Assembly (NCBI RefSeq): GCF_002140975.2
Contig: NZ_CP147247.1
Location: 2,667,001-2,731,000, forward strand
DNA length: 64,000 bases
Source: Enterococcus sp. 9E7_DIV0242
GTDB taxonomy: Bacteria > Bacillota > Bacilli > Lactobacillales > Enterococcaceae
Direction: 5' to 3'
Part shown: positions 25,000-37,074 of the stretch, one piece after another
How positions within the stretch are numbered: position 1 is the first letter of the stretch
Layout of the letters: each line of letters starts with the position of its first letter
Program-made: the position numbers and the translations under genes
The notes under the pieces: generated by a model
Told to the model about the DNA's origin: nothing
Databases searched by the model: none
What the model saw: only the letters and a program-made list of their open reading frames with translations

Positions 25000-26334
25000 A
25001 TGCTGAATTATTGGTATGTCATCTATATTGCATTAACAGGTATGCTATTTCCATTAGCTAATGAGCTATTATTTTGGAAAAAACTGACACTTAAAAAGAT
25101 TGTTATTTGGAATAGTGCAGTCATCCTTGCTATTTTCTCTTACCAGTTTCTCTTGGATCAAAAATATGTACAATTCAATTTTTTTGAGTATCAAATGGAA
25201 AGTTTTTTGATTGCTGCGCTCGGTTTTCTTTTTTCCTACCATTATCTTTTTAAGAATATAAAAGTAGCTTTATTTTTTACACTTGTATCGGATGTTTTTG
25301 GTAAATTAGTCTTGATTCTGATCCACAAGTTGGTTTTTCCGGAAGAAGCGGTGGGCTTTATAGATCGTTCAACAAGTGAGGACCAGCTGATGCTCGGGGT
25401 ATTGGCGTTATTAGCCTCTTATATTCTATATATTGTCCTTATTCACTTATTCAAGAGGCGTGTGCAGGAAATTGCTGAAATTACGATTCTTTTTTTGATA
25501 AACCCGCGATTTACGCAATATGTGATTCCCAGCTTGCTCTTTTTGTTTATTGTACCGCTTTCTAATTATCTGACTGATCTGAATTTTGGTGTCCTTCCTT
25601 TCGTTTATGTATTGCTGATTCTGTTCTTTTCAGAATTGTTGATCATCAATCAAATTATTCAAAATACGATCACCTTCAAGATTCGTACAATGTACATTAC
25701 GACATTGGAAGACTACAATAAAAATATGGCTGAAACGGCTAAAAATCTGTTGCTGTTCAAGCATGATTACAAGAATGTGCTCCTAACATTAGATAGTTTC
25801 ATCGAAGCAAATGATATGAACGAGTTGAAACATTTCTTTACGGATGAGTTGATGCAGGAGAGTCGGCAAATCGATAAAGAGGACCAACAATATTTGGTGC
25901 TTTCACAAATAGATAATGCCATTATCCGCAGTTTGATTTTTTCGAAATATGTGGAGGCTAAAAGAAAAGATATCACATTTAGTATAGCAGTGACAGAACA
26001 AATTCAGACAATCTTTGAGCATCCAGTTGTTGTGACAAGAATTTTAGGAAATTTATTGGATAACGCAATAGAAGCTGCTGCTGAGAGTGAAAAAGCAACA
26101 GTCACACTTAAAATCAGCTATTTTTCTGAAAATGAACTTCAGCTGGTTCTTACAAACAGCGCCAAAGATTCGGATGCCGAGCTTGAGCAGCTAAAACAGC
26201 TGGGCTATTCGAGCAAAGCCCAGCATTCAGGTTTAGGTCTTGCGAGTATTCAAGCGTTGAGCACAGATCGGGTGTATGTTGACTATAAAAAAGGAACTGA
26301 TTGGTTCGAAGCAACCGTCCATATTATCCTCTAG
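25000..26334 (+). CDS. orphan AgrC/FsrC-like sensor histidine kinase (GHKL)
   Basis: 444 residues from ATG 25000 after GGGGGAGAG. Six or seven membrane helices up to about residue 215, then a phosphoacceptor region FKHDYKNVL (the HDYxN form of HPK10 kinases that sense peptides) and a GHKL ATPase domain with NLLDNAIEAA and SGLGLASIQAL. No response regulator, peptide precursor or AgrB gene lies nearby, so its partner must be elsewhere. It has its own promoter and terminator. Confidence 0.8.
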   Translation: MLNYWYVIYIALTGMLFPLANELLFWKKLTLKKIVIWNSAVILAIFSYQFLLDQKYVQFNFFEYQMESFLIAALGFLFSYHYLFKNIKVALFFTLVSDVFGKLVLILIHKLVFPEEAVGFIDRSTSEDQLMLGVLALLASYILYIVLIHLFKRRVQEIAEITILFLINPRFTQYVIPSLLFLFIVPLSNYLTDLNFGVLPFVYVLLILFFSELLIINQIIQNTITFKIRTMYITTLEDYNKNMAETAKNLLLFKHDYKNVLLTLDSFIEANDMNELKHFFTDELMQESRQIDKEDQQYLVLSQIDNAIIRSLIFSKYVEAKRKDITFSIAVTEQIQTIFEHPVVVTRILGNLLDNAIEAAAESEKATVTLKISYFSENELQLVLTNSAKDSDAELEQLKQLGYSSKAQHSGLGLASIQALSTDRVYVDYKKGTDWFEATVHIIL

Positions 26335-26347
26335 TGTGAACGGCTCT

Positions 26348-26393
26348 AAATAGCCCAGTGTAAAGATTCGTTGACCTTTACACTGGGCTATTT
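26348..26393. terminator. bidirectional terminator
   Basis: Perfect 18-bp stem (AAATAGCCCAGTGTAAAG and complement, 10-nt loop) between the converging kinase and Crp-family genes. Confidence 0.9.
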
Positions 26394-26399
26394 ATATAT

Positions 26400-27062
26400 T
26401 TATTGCTTTGCTTCAGTTAGTAATTGCTGCAGCTTTTCAGGATGGATCAAGTAATGGTTCGCATGTTTTTGAATCAATCCGTCCTCACGAAATTTTTTCA
26501 GTGTGTAGAGTAGATGCCTGTAACTGACGCCAAGATATTCAGCAATCTCTGTATGTTTTTCTTTGTAGAGGTCATCAACAGACACGGTCAGTAAAAGTTC
26601 TGCAAGTCGATACTTCAGCTCGAAGGTTTGATTGGTGGTAAAATGTTCCATCCGTTTCAATAGCTTTTTGCCAATATAGCGACTTAACATCTTTACAAAG
26701 GCAAGTTCATTCATCCATTCATTTTTTGCGTATTCTATTGGGAGTGCGAGGCAAACCGTTTGACCGATTGAAACAACATCTTTGGTTGTTTCTTCGGCAC
26801 CAACTAATGTCAGCTCTCCTATAAAATCATGCTCTCCTAGGAATTGGAGAATCATGCGTTTGCCATTTGTCTGGTTTTTAAGGATCTTCGCTTTTCCGTC
26901 AAGAAGGTAAAAAAGATAACGTAAGTCTTCTGTTTCTCTATGGATAAACTCATTACTAGTGAATTCGACGATTAGGCTATGTGACAGAATTTCTTGGGTA
27001 AAAAAACTATCAGGCATAATCAGATTTTTTTGCGGGGAAACGAGATAAGCTGTTTTCTTCAT
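26400..27062 (-). CDS. Crp/Fnr-family regulator (YeiL-like)
   Basis: 220 residues. Cyclic-nucleotide-binding-type beta-roll at about 25-120 (DLRYLFYLLDGKAKILKNQTNGKRMILQFLGEHDFIGELTLVG) and a C-terminal winged helix (TEIAEYLGVSYRHLLYTLKKFREDGLIQ, about 168-195). No Cys cluster for an iron-sulfur site. Divergent from the YczE-like membrane protein gene 85 bp away, which may be its target. Confidence 0.8.
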   Translation of the reverse strand: MKKTAYLVSPQKNLIMPDSFFTQEILSHSLIVEFTSNEFIHRETEDLRYLFYLLDGKAKILKNQTNGKRMILQFLGEHDFIGELTLVGAEETTKDVVSIGQTVCLALPIEYAKNEWMNELAFVKMLSRYIGKKLLKRMEHFTTNQTFELKYRLAELLLTVSVDDLYKEKHTEIAEYLGVSYRHLLYTLKKFREDGLIQKHANHYLIHPEKLQQLLTEAKQ

Positions 27063-27155
27063 AGATTTTCTCCTTTATGATGTGAGATATCTCATAGTTC
27101 TCTGAACTCATTTTAGCATACACTGACATTAATCAAGGAATAAGGAGTGTTGAAA

Positions 27156-27797
27156 ATGACTGTTAAAAAAATTTTGTGGTCGTTGTTTTTCTATCTTATC
27201 AGTGCATTTGGTATCAGTCTAACGATTAAAGCGGCTGTTGGTGTAAGCAGCTTCAATTCACTAAATGTAGCACTTTCAGAGGTGACGAATTTAAAAGTTG
27301 GTACAATCACTACAATAATCAACCTAAGCTTTTTACTCGTTTGCTGGTTATTAGATAAGCAACGAAGTTGGAAAGGTTATCTATTGATGTTGTCTGCGCT
27401 ATTGTGTTTTGGAACAGTGATCAATTTGATTTTGTACAATGTTTTAGTACATGTGTCAGTGACAGCTTACGGGTTACGGATAGTACTGTTTATACTAGGA
27501 ACGGCAATTGCCGGTTTTGGTACAGGACAGGTACTTGTGTTGAACTATCTAAAATTCCCAATTGAAAATTTCTGTGTTTTAGTTGCAGATAGAACCAATA
27601 AAAGTTTTAAAACTTATCGCTATACGATTGATATCGTTTGTGTTTTCCTATCACTACTTCTATCGTTGCTTTTCCATTTACCAATCGTTGTCCGCGAAGG
27701 AACCTTGATTAGCTTATTCCTTCTTTCCAGTGTGATTGCTTGGTCGAGAAAATTACAGCTATTTCCAACAGAGGTACAGGAGACAGCAGTAGAGTAA
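27156..27797 (+). CDS. YczE/YyaS-type membrane protein
   Basis: 213 residues from ATG 27156, 8 nt after AAGGAG (a GTG three codons earlier overlaps the ribosome site). Five or six membrane helices, early KAAVGVSSFNSLN motif as in the YczE/YitT group. Role unknown; members are proposed transporters or regulators of peptide export. Divergent from the Crp-family gene. Confidence 0.75.
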   Translation: MTVKKILWSLFFYLISAFGISLTIKAAVGVSSFNSLNVALSEVTNLKVGTITTIINLSFLLVCWLLDKQRSWKGYLLMLSALLCFGTVINLILYNVLVHVSVTAYGLRIVLFILGTAIAGFGTGQVLVLNYLKFPIENFCVLVADRTNKSFKTYRYTIDIVCVFLSLLLSLLFHLPIVVREGTLISLFLLSSVIAWSRKLQLFPTEVQETAVE

Positions 27798-27820
27798 GTA
27801 AGAGAATAAAAGCGGGGAGA

Positions 27821-27856
27821 AGTCTGGGACGAAAAATAAAGTCCCAGGCTTTTCTT
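27821..27856 (+). terminator. terminator after the YczE-like gene
   Basis: AGTCTGGGAC/GTCCCAGGCT arms followed by TTTTCTTG. Confidence 0.8.
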
Positions 27857-28133
27857 GTCCAGCTACACAGAGAAACCTTTTCGGTATACTCCTTTATTGC
27901 CCGAAAGTTCGCAGTCTGTTCCTTTTTGATGCCATTTATTTTAAGATTTCCGAACGCAGTGTGACAGTTTTACTTGTAAAATTTTCATGGATTTTGGAAA
28001 AAAATGAAAATAACTGAAAAAGATTGTTGATTGAATTTGATTGTAAAATGCCATTTAAGAGATTTTTTTTCAAAATAATAGATTTTGTCATTTTTGCTTA
28101 GAATTGCTTAGAGCGAAAATTAGACGGATAAGT
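27857..28133. other. AT-rich intergenic region before yaaA
   Basis: No gene seen. Part of the gap 27798-28199, with terminator at the left and the yaaA-recF-gyr promoter at the right. Confidence 0.5.
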
Positions 28134-28162
28134 TTGTTTTATTCCTCAAAAAAGGGTATAAT
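28134..28162 (+). promoter_or_regulatory. promoter of the yaaA-recF-gyrB-gyrA block
   Basis: TTGTTT (28134-28139), 17-nt spacer, TATAAT (28157-28162). Confidence 0.75.
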
Positions 28163-28199
28163 ATTAAAGTAAAAGTGAATTTTAAATGAGGGATGAATT

Positions 28200-28428
28200 T
28201 TGAAAAAAACACTTATTTTAGAAACAGATTACATGACGCTTGGTCAGTTTTTGAAAGAAATCAATGTTATCAGCAGTGGCGGTCAGGCAAAATGGTATCT
28301 TGCTGACACTAGTGTTTTTGTAGATGGGGAACTGGAGAATCGTCGGGGAAGAAAGCTGTATCCCGGTATGATGATCGAAGTGCCTGAAGAAGGTACTTTT
28401 TTTATGGCAAAAAAAGAAGAGCCGACTG

Positions 28429-28442
<14 letters not shown>
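28200..28442 (+). CDS. yaaA: S4-domain RNA-binding protein YaaA
   Basis: 80 residues from a TTG start after GAGGGATGAA. S4-type RNA-binding domain (MTLGQFLKEINVISSGGQAKWYLADTSVFVDGELENRRGRKLYPG). Always located between dnaN and recF in Firmicutes. Its end overlaps the recF start by 14 bp, so the two are translationally coupled. Confidence 0.92.
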
Positions 28443-31501
<3,059 letters not shown>

Positions 31502-31591
31502 GGAAGTCGGGACATGCGAATGTTCCACCCTATATTGATTAAAAGCAATACCAGAGGATATCGGATGTCAAAATGTTAAGGAGATAAATTC

Positions 31592-34087
31592 ATGAGTGAA
31601 GAATTGCAAGAAAATATTCGCGACGTCAATCTGACCAGTGAAATGAAAGATTCCTTCATTGATTATGCGATGAGCGTTATTGTTGCTCGGGCATTACCTG
31701 ATGTACGTGATGGTTTGAAACCAGTGCATCGCCGTATTTTATATGGGATGAACGAATTGGGTGTTACCCCGGATAAACCGCATAAAAAATCAGCACGTAT
31801 CGTCGGGGATGTTATGGGTAAATACCACCCTCACGGAGACAGTGCGATCTATGAATCGATGGTTCGTATGGCACAGCCATTTAGCTATCGGTATATGCTT
31901 GTAGACGGTCACGGAAACTTTGGTTCTGTTGATGGCGATGGAGCTGCGGCAATGCGTTATACCGAAGCGCGTATGAGTAAAATGGCTTTGGAAATGCTAC
32001 GTGATATCAATAAAAATACTGTTGATTACCATGGAAACTACGATGATTCAGAACAGGAACCAGATGTGCTGCCGGCTCGTTTCCCTAATCTTTTGGTTAA
32101 TGGAACGACGGGGATTGCGGTTGGGATGGCAACGAATATTCCACCACATAACTTGAGAGAAGTTGTTGCAGCAATCGAGATCCTGATGGAAAATCCTGAG
32201 GCTACAACGAATGAATTAATGGAAGTATTACCTGGACCAGACTTCCCAACGGGTGGATTGGTTATGGGTAAATCAGGGATACGTCGGGCATATGAGACAG
32301 GTAGAGGATCGATCATTGTTCGTGCCAAGGTCGAATTAATGGATATGCCGAATGGTAAAGAACGTATCTTAGTAACAGAGCTACCGTATATGGTCAATAA
32401 AGCAAAACTGATCGAGCGTATTTCAGAGCTTCACCGAGACAAACGTATAGAAGGTATTACAGATTTGCGTGATGAATCATCTCGTGAAGGGATGCGTATT
32501 GTTATTGATGTGCGTCGTGACGTCAGTGCATCGGTTGTTTTGAATAACCTATACAAGCTGACTGCATTACAAAGTTCATTTGGCTTTAATATGCTGGCAA
32601 TCGAAAAAGGTGTACCAAAAATTTTAGGCTTGAAACGTATTCTTGAGAATTATATAGAGCACCAACAAGTCGTTATCCGCCGTCGGACAGAGTTTGAAAA
32701 GAAAAAGGCAGAAGCACGTGCACATATCTTAGAAGGTCTGCGAATTGCTCTAGATCATATTGATGAGATTATTAAGATTATTCGTGGCGCGTCTTCAGAT
32801 GATGAAGCCAAAACATCGATGATTGAGCGTTTCGAATTTTCTGATCGCCAAGCACAGGCAATTTTGGACATGCGTCTACGTCGTCTGACTGGCTTGGAAC
32901 GTGAGAAAATCGAAAATGAGTATCAAGAGTTATTAAAACTTATCAACGAATTGAAAGATATTTTAGCAAAACCGGAAAGAATCGATGCGATCATCCGCGA
33001 AGAGCTGCTGGAAATCAGTGACAAATTTGGTGATGACCGCCGGACAGAGCTTTTAGTCGGCGAAGTATTGAGTCTTGAAGATGAAGATTTGATTGAAGAA
33101 GAAGAAATCGTGATCACATTAACAAATAATGGCTATATCAAGCGTTTAGCTAATAGTGAATTCCGTGCACAACGTCGTGGTGGACGTGGTGTTCAAGGGA
33201 TGGGTGTTCACGATGATGATTTTGTGAAGAACTTAGTTTCTTGTTCAACACATGATACTTTATTGTTCTTTACTAATACAGGGAAGGTCTATCGTGCGAA
33301 GGGATATGAAATTCCTGAATACGGAAGAACTGCGAAAGGTATTCCGGTAATTAATTTATTGGGCATCGATTCCAGTGAAAGTATTCAAGCGATCATTTCT
33401 GTTACAGGCCAAGCCGAGGACGGACATTATCTGTTCTTTACAACAAGAAAAGGTACTGTGAAACGAACAAGTGTTACAGCCTTTTCAAATATCAGGAGCA
33501 ATGGTCTGATTGCAATCGGTTTGAAGGATGAAGATGAGCTAGTAAATGTCTCCATGACTGATGGCAAACAAAACATGATTATTGGAACGCACAATGGTTA
33601 CTCTGTGACATTTGATGAAACAACTGTCCGTGATATGGGTCGAAGTGCTTCCGGTGTTAGAGGGATCCGTTTGAGAGAGGACGATTACGTAGTTGGATCA
33701 GCTGTTTTAGCTGCTGAAGATGAAGTATTGGTTATCACTGAACAAGGATATGGAAAACGCACTAAGGCTTCTGAATATCCAGTTAAAGGACGTGGCGGTA
33801 AAGGGATTAAGACTGCAAATATTACGGCCAAAAATGGTCCGTTAGCTGGACTGACAACTGTTAAAGGGGATGAAGATATCCTGTTGATAACTGATAAGGG
33901 TGTCATTATTCGTTTCAACGTTGCAACAGTTTCTCAAACTGGTAGAGCAACATTAGGTGTTCGACTGATGAGAATGGAAAATGAAGCGAAAGTTGTAACA
34001 ATGGCTGTTGTTGAGCCAGAAGAAATCGTAGAAGCTGAAAACGAAGAACAAACAACAACAGAGACACCGGAACAAACTGAGGAATAG
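31592..34087 (+). CDS. gyrA: DNA gyrase subunit A
   Basis: 831 residues. Breakage-reunion domain with catalytic Tyr in [11 protein letters not shown] and the quinolone-resistance region [10 protein letters not shown] carrying the sensitive-type Ser and Glu. C-terminal six-bladed beta-pinwheel with the GyrA box QRRGGRGV, then an acidic Glu/Thr-rich tail. Ends the yaaA-recF-gyrB-gyrA block at a strong terminator. Confidence 0.98.
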   Translation: MSEELQENIRDVNLTSEMKDSFIDYAMSVIVARALPDVRDGLKPVHRRILYGMNELGVTPDKPHKKSARIVGDVMGKYHPHGDSAIYESMVRMAQPFSYRYMLVDGHGNFGSVDGDGAAAMRYTEARMSKMALEMLRDINKNTVDYHGNYDDSEQEPDVLPARFPNLLVNGTTGIAVGMATNIPPHNLREVVAAIEILMENPEATTNELMEVLPGPDFPTGGLVMGKSGIRRAYETGRGSIIVRAKVELMDMPNGKERILVTELPYMVNKAKLIERISELHRDKRIEGITDLRDESSREGMRIVIDVRRDVSASVVLNNLYKLTALQSSFGFNMLAIEKGVPKILGLKRILENYIEHQQVVIRRRTEFEKKKAEARAHILEGLRIALDHIDEIIKIIRGASSDDEAKTSMIERFEFSDRQAQAILDMRLRRLTGLEREKIENEYQELLKLINELKDILAKPERIDAIIREELLEISDKFGDDRRTELLVGEVLSLEDEDLIEEEEIVITLTNNGYIKRLANSEFRAQRRGGRGVQGMGVHDDDFVKNLVSCSTHDTLLFFTNTGKVYRAKGYEIPEYGRTAKGIPVINLLGIDSSESIQAIISVTGQAEDGHYLFFTTRKGTVKRTSVTAFSNIRSNGLIAIGLKDEDELVNVSMTDGKQNMIIGTHNGYSVTFDETTVRDMGRSASGVRGIRLREDDYVVGSAVLAAEDEVLVITEQGYGKRTKASEYPVKGRGGKGIKTANITAKNGPLAGLTTVKGDEDILLITDKGVIIRFNVATVSQTGRATLGVRLMRMENEAKVVTMAVVEPEEIVEAENEEQTTTETPEQTEE

Positions 34088-34095
34088 AAGTAACT

Positions 34096-34131
34096 AGCGT
34101 TTGGGAGCCAAAATTCCCAAACGCTTTTTTT
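34096..34131 (+). terminator. terminator after gyrA
   Basis: AGCGTTTGGGA/TCCCAAACGCT stem with a 7-base T-run. Confidence 0.95.
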
Positions 34132-34355
34132 GTTGAATGAAAATAGTAGTGAGTAATAATTACGTATATTTACATGAAAGCCACAGAAGTGAAGGTTTAG
34201 AAAAACAAACGATCGGAAGCCAATTTATTTTCCAATAAAACGCTTATTGATTATCAGGTAGTACATTTTCAGAACACGAGATGAAAGTGTGATATTTACA
34301 AGAAAAATACTGGTTCATGTTATTTTTTGAATGAGAAGAAAACTAGTGAAAACAC
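34132..34355. other. intergenic region between gyrA and the rpsF promoter
   Basis: No gene seen; together with the rpsF promoter and leader it fills the 386 bp between gyrA and rpsF. Confidence 0.5.
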
Positions 34356-34384
34356 TTGATTTCATAAGGTTTTCCATGTATAAT
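34356..34384 (+). promoter_or_regulatory. promoter of rpsF-ssb-rpsR
   Basis: TTGATT (34356-34361), 17-nt spacer, perfect TATAAT (34379-34384). Confidence 0.8.
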
Positions 34385-34400
34385 GAAAAATTGTGAGTAG

Positions 34401-34445
34401 TCTAATTTATTAGATAACTCTCCTTACTCTTAGCAAACTAAGAGT
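34401..34445 (+). promoter_or_regulatory. structured rpsF leader
   Basis: Two hairpins in the 5' leader: TCTAAT-TT-ATTAGA (34401-34414) and ACTCTTAG-CAAA-CTAAGAGT (34426-34445). S6/S18 operons in Firmicutes are often autoregulated by the S6:S18 complex binding the leader; whether these hairpins are that element needs covariance analysis. Confidence 0.5.
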
Positions 34446-34473
34446 CTTAAAGTCCACAGGGAGGTGAAAATCA

Positions 34474-34776
34474 ATGAGCCAAGTTACGAATTATGAAGTT
34501 ATGTACATCATTCGTCCGAACATTGATGAAGAAGCAAAAACTGCTTTAGTAGAACGTTTCGACGCAATCTTGAAAGATAACGGAGCTGAAGTTATCGAAT
34601 CAAAAGATTGGGAAAAACGCCGCTTAGCATATGAAATGAACGGATTCCACGAAGGCATCTATCATATCGTTAAAGTATCTTCTCCATCAACAGCAGGTGC
34701 AATCAACGAGTTTGATCGTCTTGCTAAAATCAATGATGATATCATTCGTCATATGATTATCAAAGAAGAAGCTTAA
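34474..34776 (+). CDS. rpsF: ribosomal protein bS6
   Basis: 100 residues with [15 protein letters not shown] at the start and [18 protein letters not shown] in the middle; normal S6. GGGAGGTG before the ATG. First gene of the operon with ssb and rpsR. Confidence 0.98.
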   Translation: MSQVTNYEVMYIIRPNIDEEAKTALVERFDAILKDNGAEVIESKDWEKRRLAYEMNGFHEGIYHIVKVSSPSTAGAINEFDRLAKINDDIIRHMIIKEEA

Positions 34777-34779
34777 GAA

Positions 34780-34795
34780 TGTTTCACGTGAAACA
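34780..34795. other. parS site (perfect)
   Basis: TGTTTCACGTGAAACA, the exact 16-bp Firmicutes ParB site, in the short rpsF-ssb gap within the operon. It marks the origin region for chromosome segregation by ParB/SMC. Confidence 0.95.
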
Positions 34796-34821
34796 TTTAT
34801 TAGACGAAAGGAGATGCTAAA

Positions 34822-35382
34822 ATGATTAACAATGTTGTACTAGTTGGAAGATTAACCAAAGATCCTGATTTACGTTATACTTCAAGTGGTTCTGCTGTTG
34901 CTACGTTTACGTTAGCAGTGAATCGTAATTTTACGAATGCAAGTGGAAACCGTGAAGCAGATTTCGTCAATTGTGTCATCTGGCGTAAACCAGCTGAAAC
35001 TTTAGCTAACTATGCTCGAAAAGGAACATTACTGGGTGTTGTAGGTCGGATTCAAACTAGATCTTATGACAATCAGCAAGGCCAACGAGTGTATGTGACT
35101 GAAGTAGTCTGCGATAATTTCCAACTATTAGAGTCTCGTTCAACTTCTGAACAAAGACAGTCTCAAGATAATTCTTCTTTCAATTCGGGTGGAGGATTCA
35201 ATAGCCAGCCACAGAATAATTTCTCAGGCCAAAATAACAACTTTAATAATAATCAATCATCTCAACCTCAGTCTAGCAACAACAACGGTAGCAGTGGTAT
35301 GCCTGATTTCGATAGAGACTCCGATCCATTTGGTGGGTCAGGATCAACTATTGACATTTCAGATGATGATTTACCATTCTAA
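34822..35382 (+). CDS. ssb: single-stranded DNA-binding protein
   Basis: 186 residues. OB-fold at 1-110 ([20 protein letters not shown]), a Gln/Asn/Ser-rich flexible linker, and the acidic C-terminal tip DDDLPF that recruits repair and replication proteins. Between rpsF and rpsR, the normal position. Confidence 0.98.
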   Translation: MINNVVLVGRLTKDPDLRYTSSGSAVATFTLAVNRNFTNASGNREADFVNCVIWRKPAETLANYARKGTLLGVVGRIQTRSYDNQQGQRVYVTEVVCDNFQLLESRSTSEQRQSQDNSSFNSGGGFNSQPQNNFSGQNNNFNNNQSSQPQSSNNNGSSGMPDFDRDSDPFGGSGSTIDISDDDLPF

Positions 35383-35407
35383 GAATTTTTGATAGGAGGG
35401 AAAAAGA

Positions 35408-35647
35408 ATGGCACAACAAAGAAGAGGCGGACGTAAGCGTCGTAAAGTAGACTATATTGCAGCTAATCACATTGAGTACATCGATTATAAAGATATTGAA
35501 TTGCTAAAAAAATTCATTTCTGAACGTGGAAAAATTTTGCCACGTCGTGTAACCGGTACTGGTGCTAAAAACCAACGTAAATTAACAATTGCGATTAAAC
35601 GTGCTCGTATTATGGGATTACTTCCATTCGTAAGCGAAGAGCAATAA
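35408..35647 (+). CDS. rpsR: ribosomal protein bS18
   Basis: 79 residues with basic N-terminus ([12 protein letters not shown]) and the S18 core [25 protein letters not shown]. No zinc-binding Cys, so the C-minus form. Operon ends at the following terminator. Confidence 0.98.
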   Translation: MAQQRRGGRKRRKVDYIAANHIEYIDYKDIELLKKFISERGKILPRRVTGTGAKNQRKLTIAIKRARIMGLLPFVSEEQ

Positions 35648-35658
35648 AATATATCATT

Positions 35659-35687
35659 AACGGACTGGGATTTCCTAGTCCGTTTTT
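35659..35687 (+). terminator. terminator after rpsR
   Basis: AACGGACT and AGTCCGTT arms with T-run. Confidence 0.9.
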
Positions 35688-35838
35688 ATATACCCACATT
35701 TGAATTAGTTAAAGTTGAAGGGAATAAGATGAATGTTAATAGATGTATTCGATGTACTGCCCACTCATCAGCAGATGATAACGAAAAACAGAGTTGAAAG
35801 ATGAGGTTGTGATAGAATTGATCAGCTTCAAACACAAA

Positions 35839-36020
35839 AAGTAGGTACTTTTCATCATCTGTTCTGCTCAAAAGAGCAATCACAGTGATTCTAAGCAATA
35901 AGGCGAAATTCACAGAAATGACAAGAATCACGGAATATTCCATTTCTATGTTGATTGATTCCTACTTGGTGCATCACAATTTTTGTTAACCAAGTAGGTA
36001 TTGTTCATCATCTATTTTGC
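35839..36020 (+). repeat. diverged direct repeat plus hairpin
   Basis: AAGTAGGTA(C/T)T(T/G)TTCATCATCT occurs at 35839 and again at 35992. The second copy also pairs with CCTACTTGGT at 35961 to form a perfect 10-bp hairpin (35961-35970 with 35989-35998). Confidence 0.5.
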
Positions 36021-36081
36021 GTACAAACTAGTGGTTCTCAACAATTTCGACAATAAGTTTAACACTTCCGTTTCAGAGGTT

Positions 36082-36325
36082 GGGACAGAAGTCGGTTAGC
36101 TTCAAGCAATAAGAAGGAATTTACGGAAATTGTTCCGCAAATTTCGGCTTATTGTCGAAGAGCCTTGAAACACAGTGGTTTACCACTGATGTATTCTCGC
36201 TTGTGGCTCGTCGCAGATTAGGGCCTACGAGTGTTGAGCGGACATCGACGCAGCTCGCTGCTAGTAGTTACTGCCTCTGCGATTATTCGAAGCAAAGCAG
36301 GACATTTGAACCGCTTTTCTGTCCC
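36082..36325. repeat. 244-bp intergenic element with terminal inverted repeats
   Basis: Begins GGGACAGAAGTCGGTT and ends with the complement of GGGACAGAAAAGCGGTT. An 83-codon plus-strand frame (36152-36403) runs through its right end without a ribosome site. GC content looks higher than the neighbours. Candidate enterococcal interspersed repeat or structured RNA. Confidence 0.5.
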
Positions 36326-36352
36326 ACTGTTTATTCGGATTTAGGTATGCTA

Positions 36353-36386
36353 AGAGTCCGGGGCATTTATTTATGTCCCGAACTCT
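36353..36386. repeat. hairpin next to the 244-bp element
   Basis: AGAGTCCGGGGCAT pairs with ATGTCCCGAACTCT (6-nt loop, two mismatches). No clear T-run. It may be part of the same repeat unit. Confidence 0.5.
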
Positions 36387-36727
36387 GGTTTATAAGGAAA
36401 TAGAATTTTATCAGGTATATAACTTTTTTAAGTAACTAATGACAAGTATATGTGTTGTATTGCAGAATGAAAGCGGCAAGCGTTTCTTTTTGAAAGGTCT
36501 CGTGTATAATAGAACGTTGTCCTAGATTAGTATTAGGTAAAAATTGATAAAAGAGATAAAAGGGTTATAATGAAAGTTAAGAAGATTGACCTTTTTTTAT
36601 TTAGGTGAAAAACCAATCATAAATCGATTATATATGCTTACTCTTAGACTTTGTTTCCGTTGGATAAACCCAATTTTGTGAGGGTATTGAGCGTTTATTG
36701 GTTAATAACAACAAAATAACTTAGGAA

Positions 36728-36743
36728 TGTTTCACGTGAAACA
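36728..36743. other. parS site (perfect)
   Basis: Second exact TGTTTCACGTGAAACA, in the rpsR-gdpP gap, about 2 kb from the first. Confidence 0.95.
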
Positions 36744-37074
36744 TTCTTTAAGGTATGATTCGCTTGGATTACAGGAAATATGGTAAAATAATTAGGGCAT
36801 ATCAAGAGATTCAAGAGGTATTTGATTTTTTTGGGAAGTGTAATGGAAATGTCTATAGATTCAATAGTTGTTTCCTGTCGCGTGCAATAAGATAAGTACC
36901 TAAGTGGAACTAATAACTTCTCGTGTAAGGAACGGTCTAACAAAATCTATAGAGAGGTAAATCATAACTTATTGTGAGCTATGTAAAATTTTTAAATGAA
37001 AAAAGATTTGCCACTAGACTTCATAATCAGGTTCTAGTATTGTGTTCGGATTTACATAGGTTGGAGGCTGTATA

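Larger units (their letters stand above)
35688..37074. other. 1.4-kb gene-free region between rpsR and gdpP
   Basis: Unusually long. Holds diverged repeats (35839-36020), a 244-bp element with terminal inverted repeats (36082-36325), a hairpin (36353-36386), a TATAAT near 36505 with a weak -35, and a perfect parS (36728-36743). A 12-codon frame at 36570-36608 has only a weak ribosome site. I find no supported gene. Confidence 0.6.

Noticed and set aside
36152..36403. 83-codon plus-strand frame
   Set aside because: Runs out of the 244-bp repeat-like element and into the next hairpin; no ribosome site. More likely a spurious frame in a repeat than a gene.
36570..36608. 12-codon frame MKVKKIDLFLFR
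   Set aside because: A weak AAGGG ribosome site is present but there is no clear promoter with a good -35 and no terminator directly after it; too little support.
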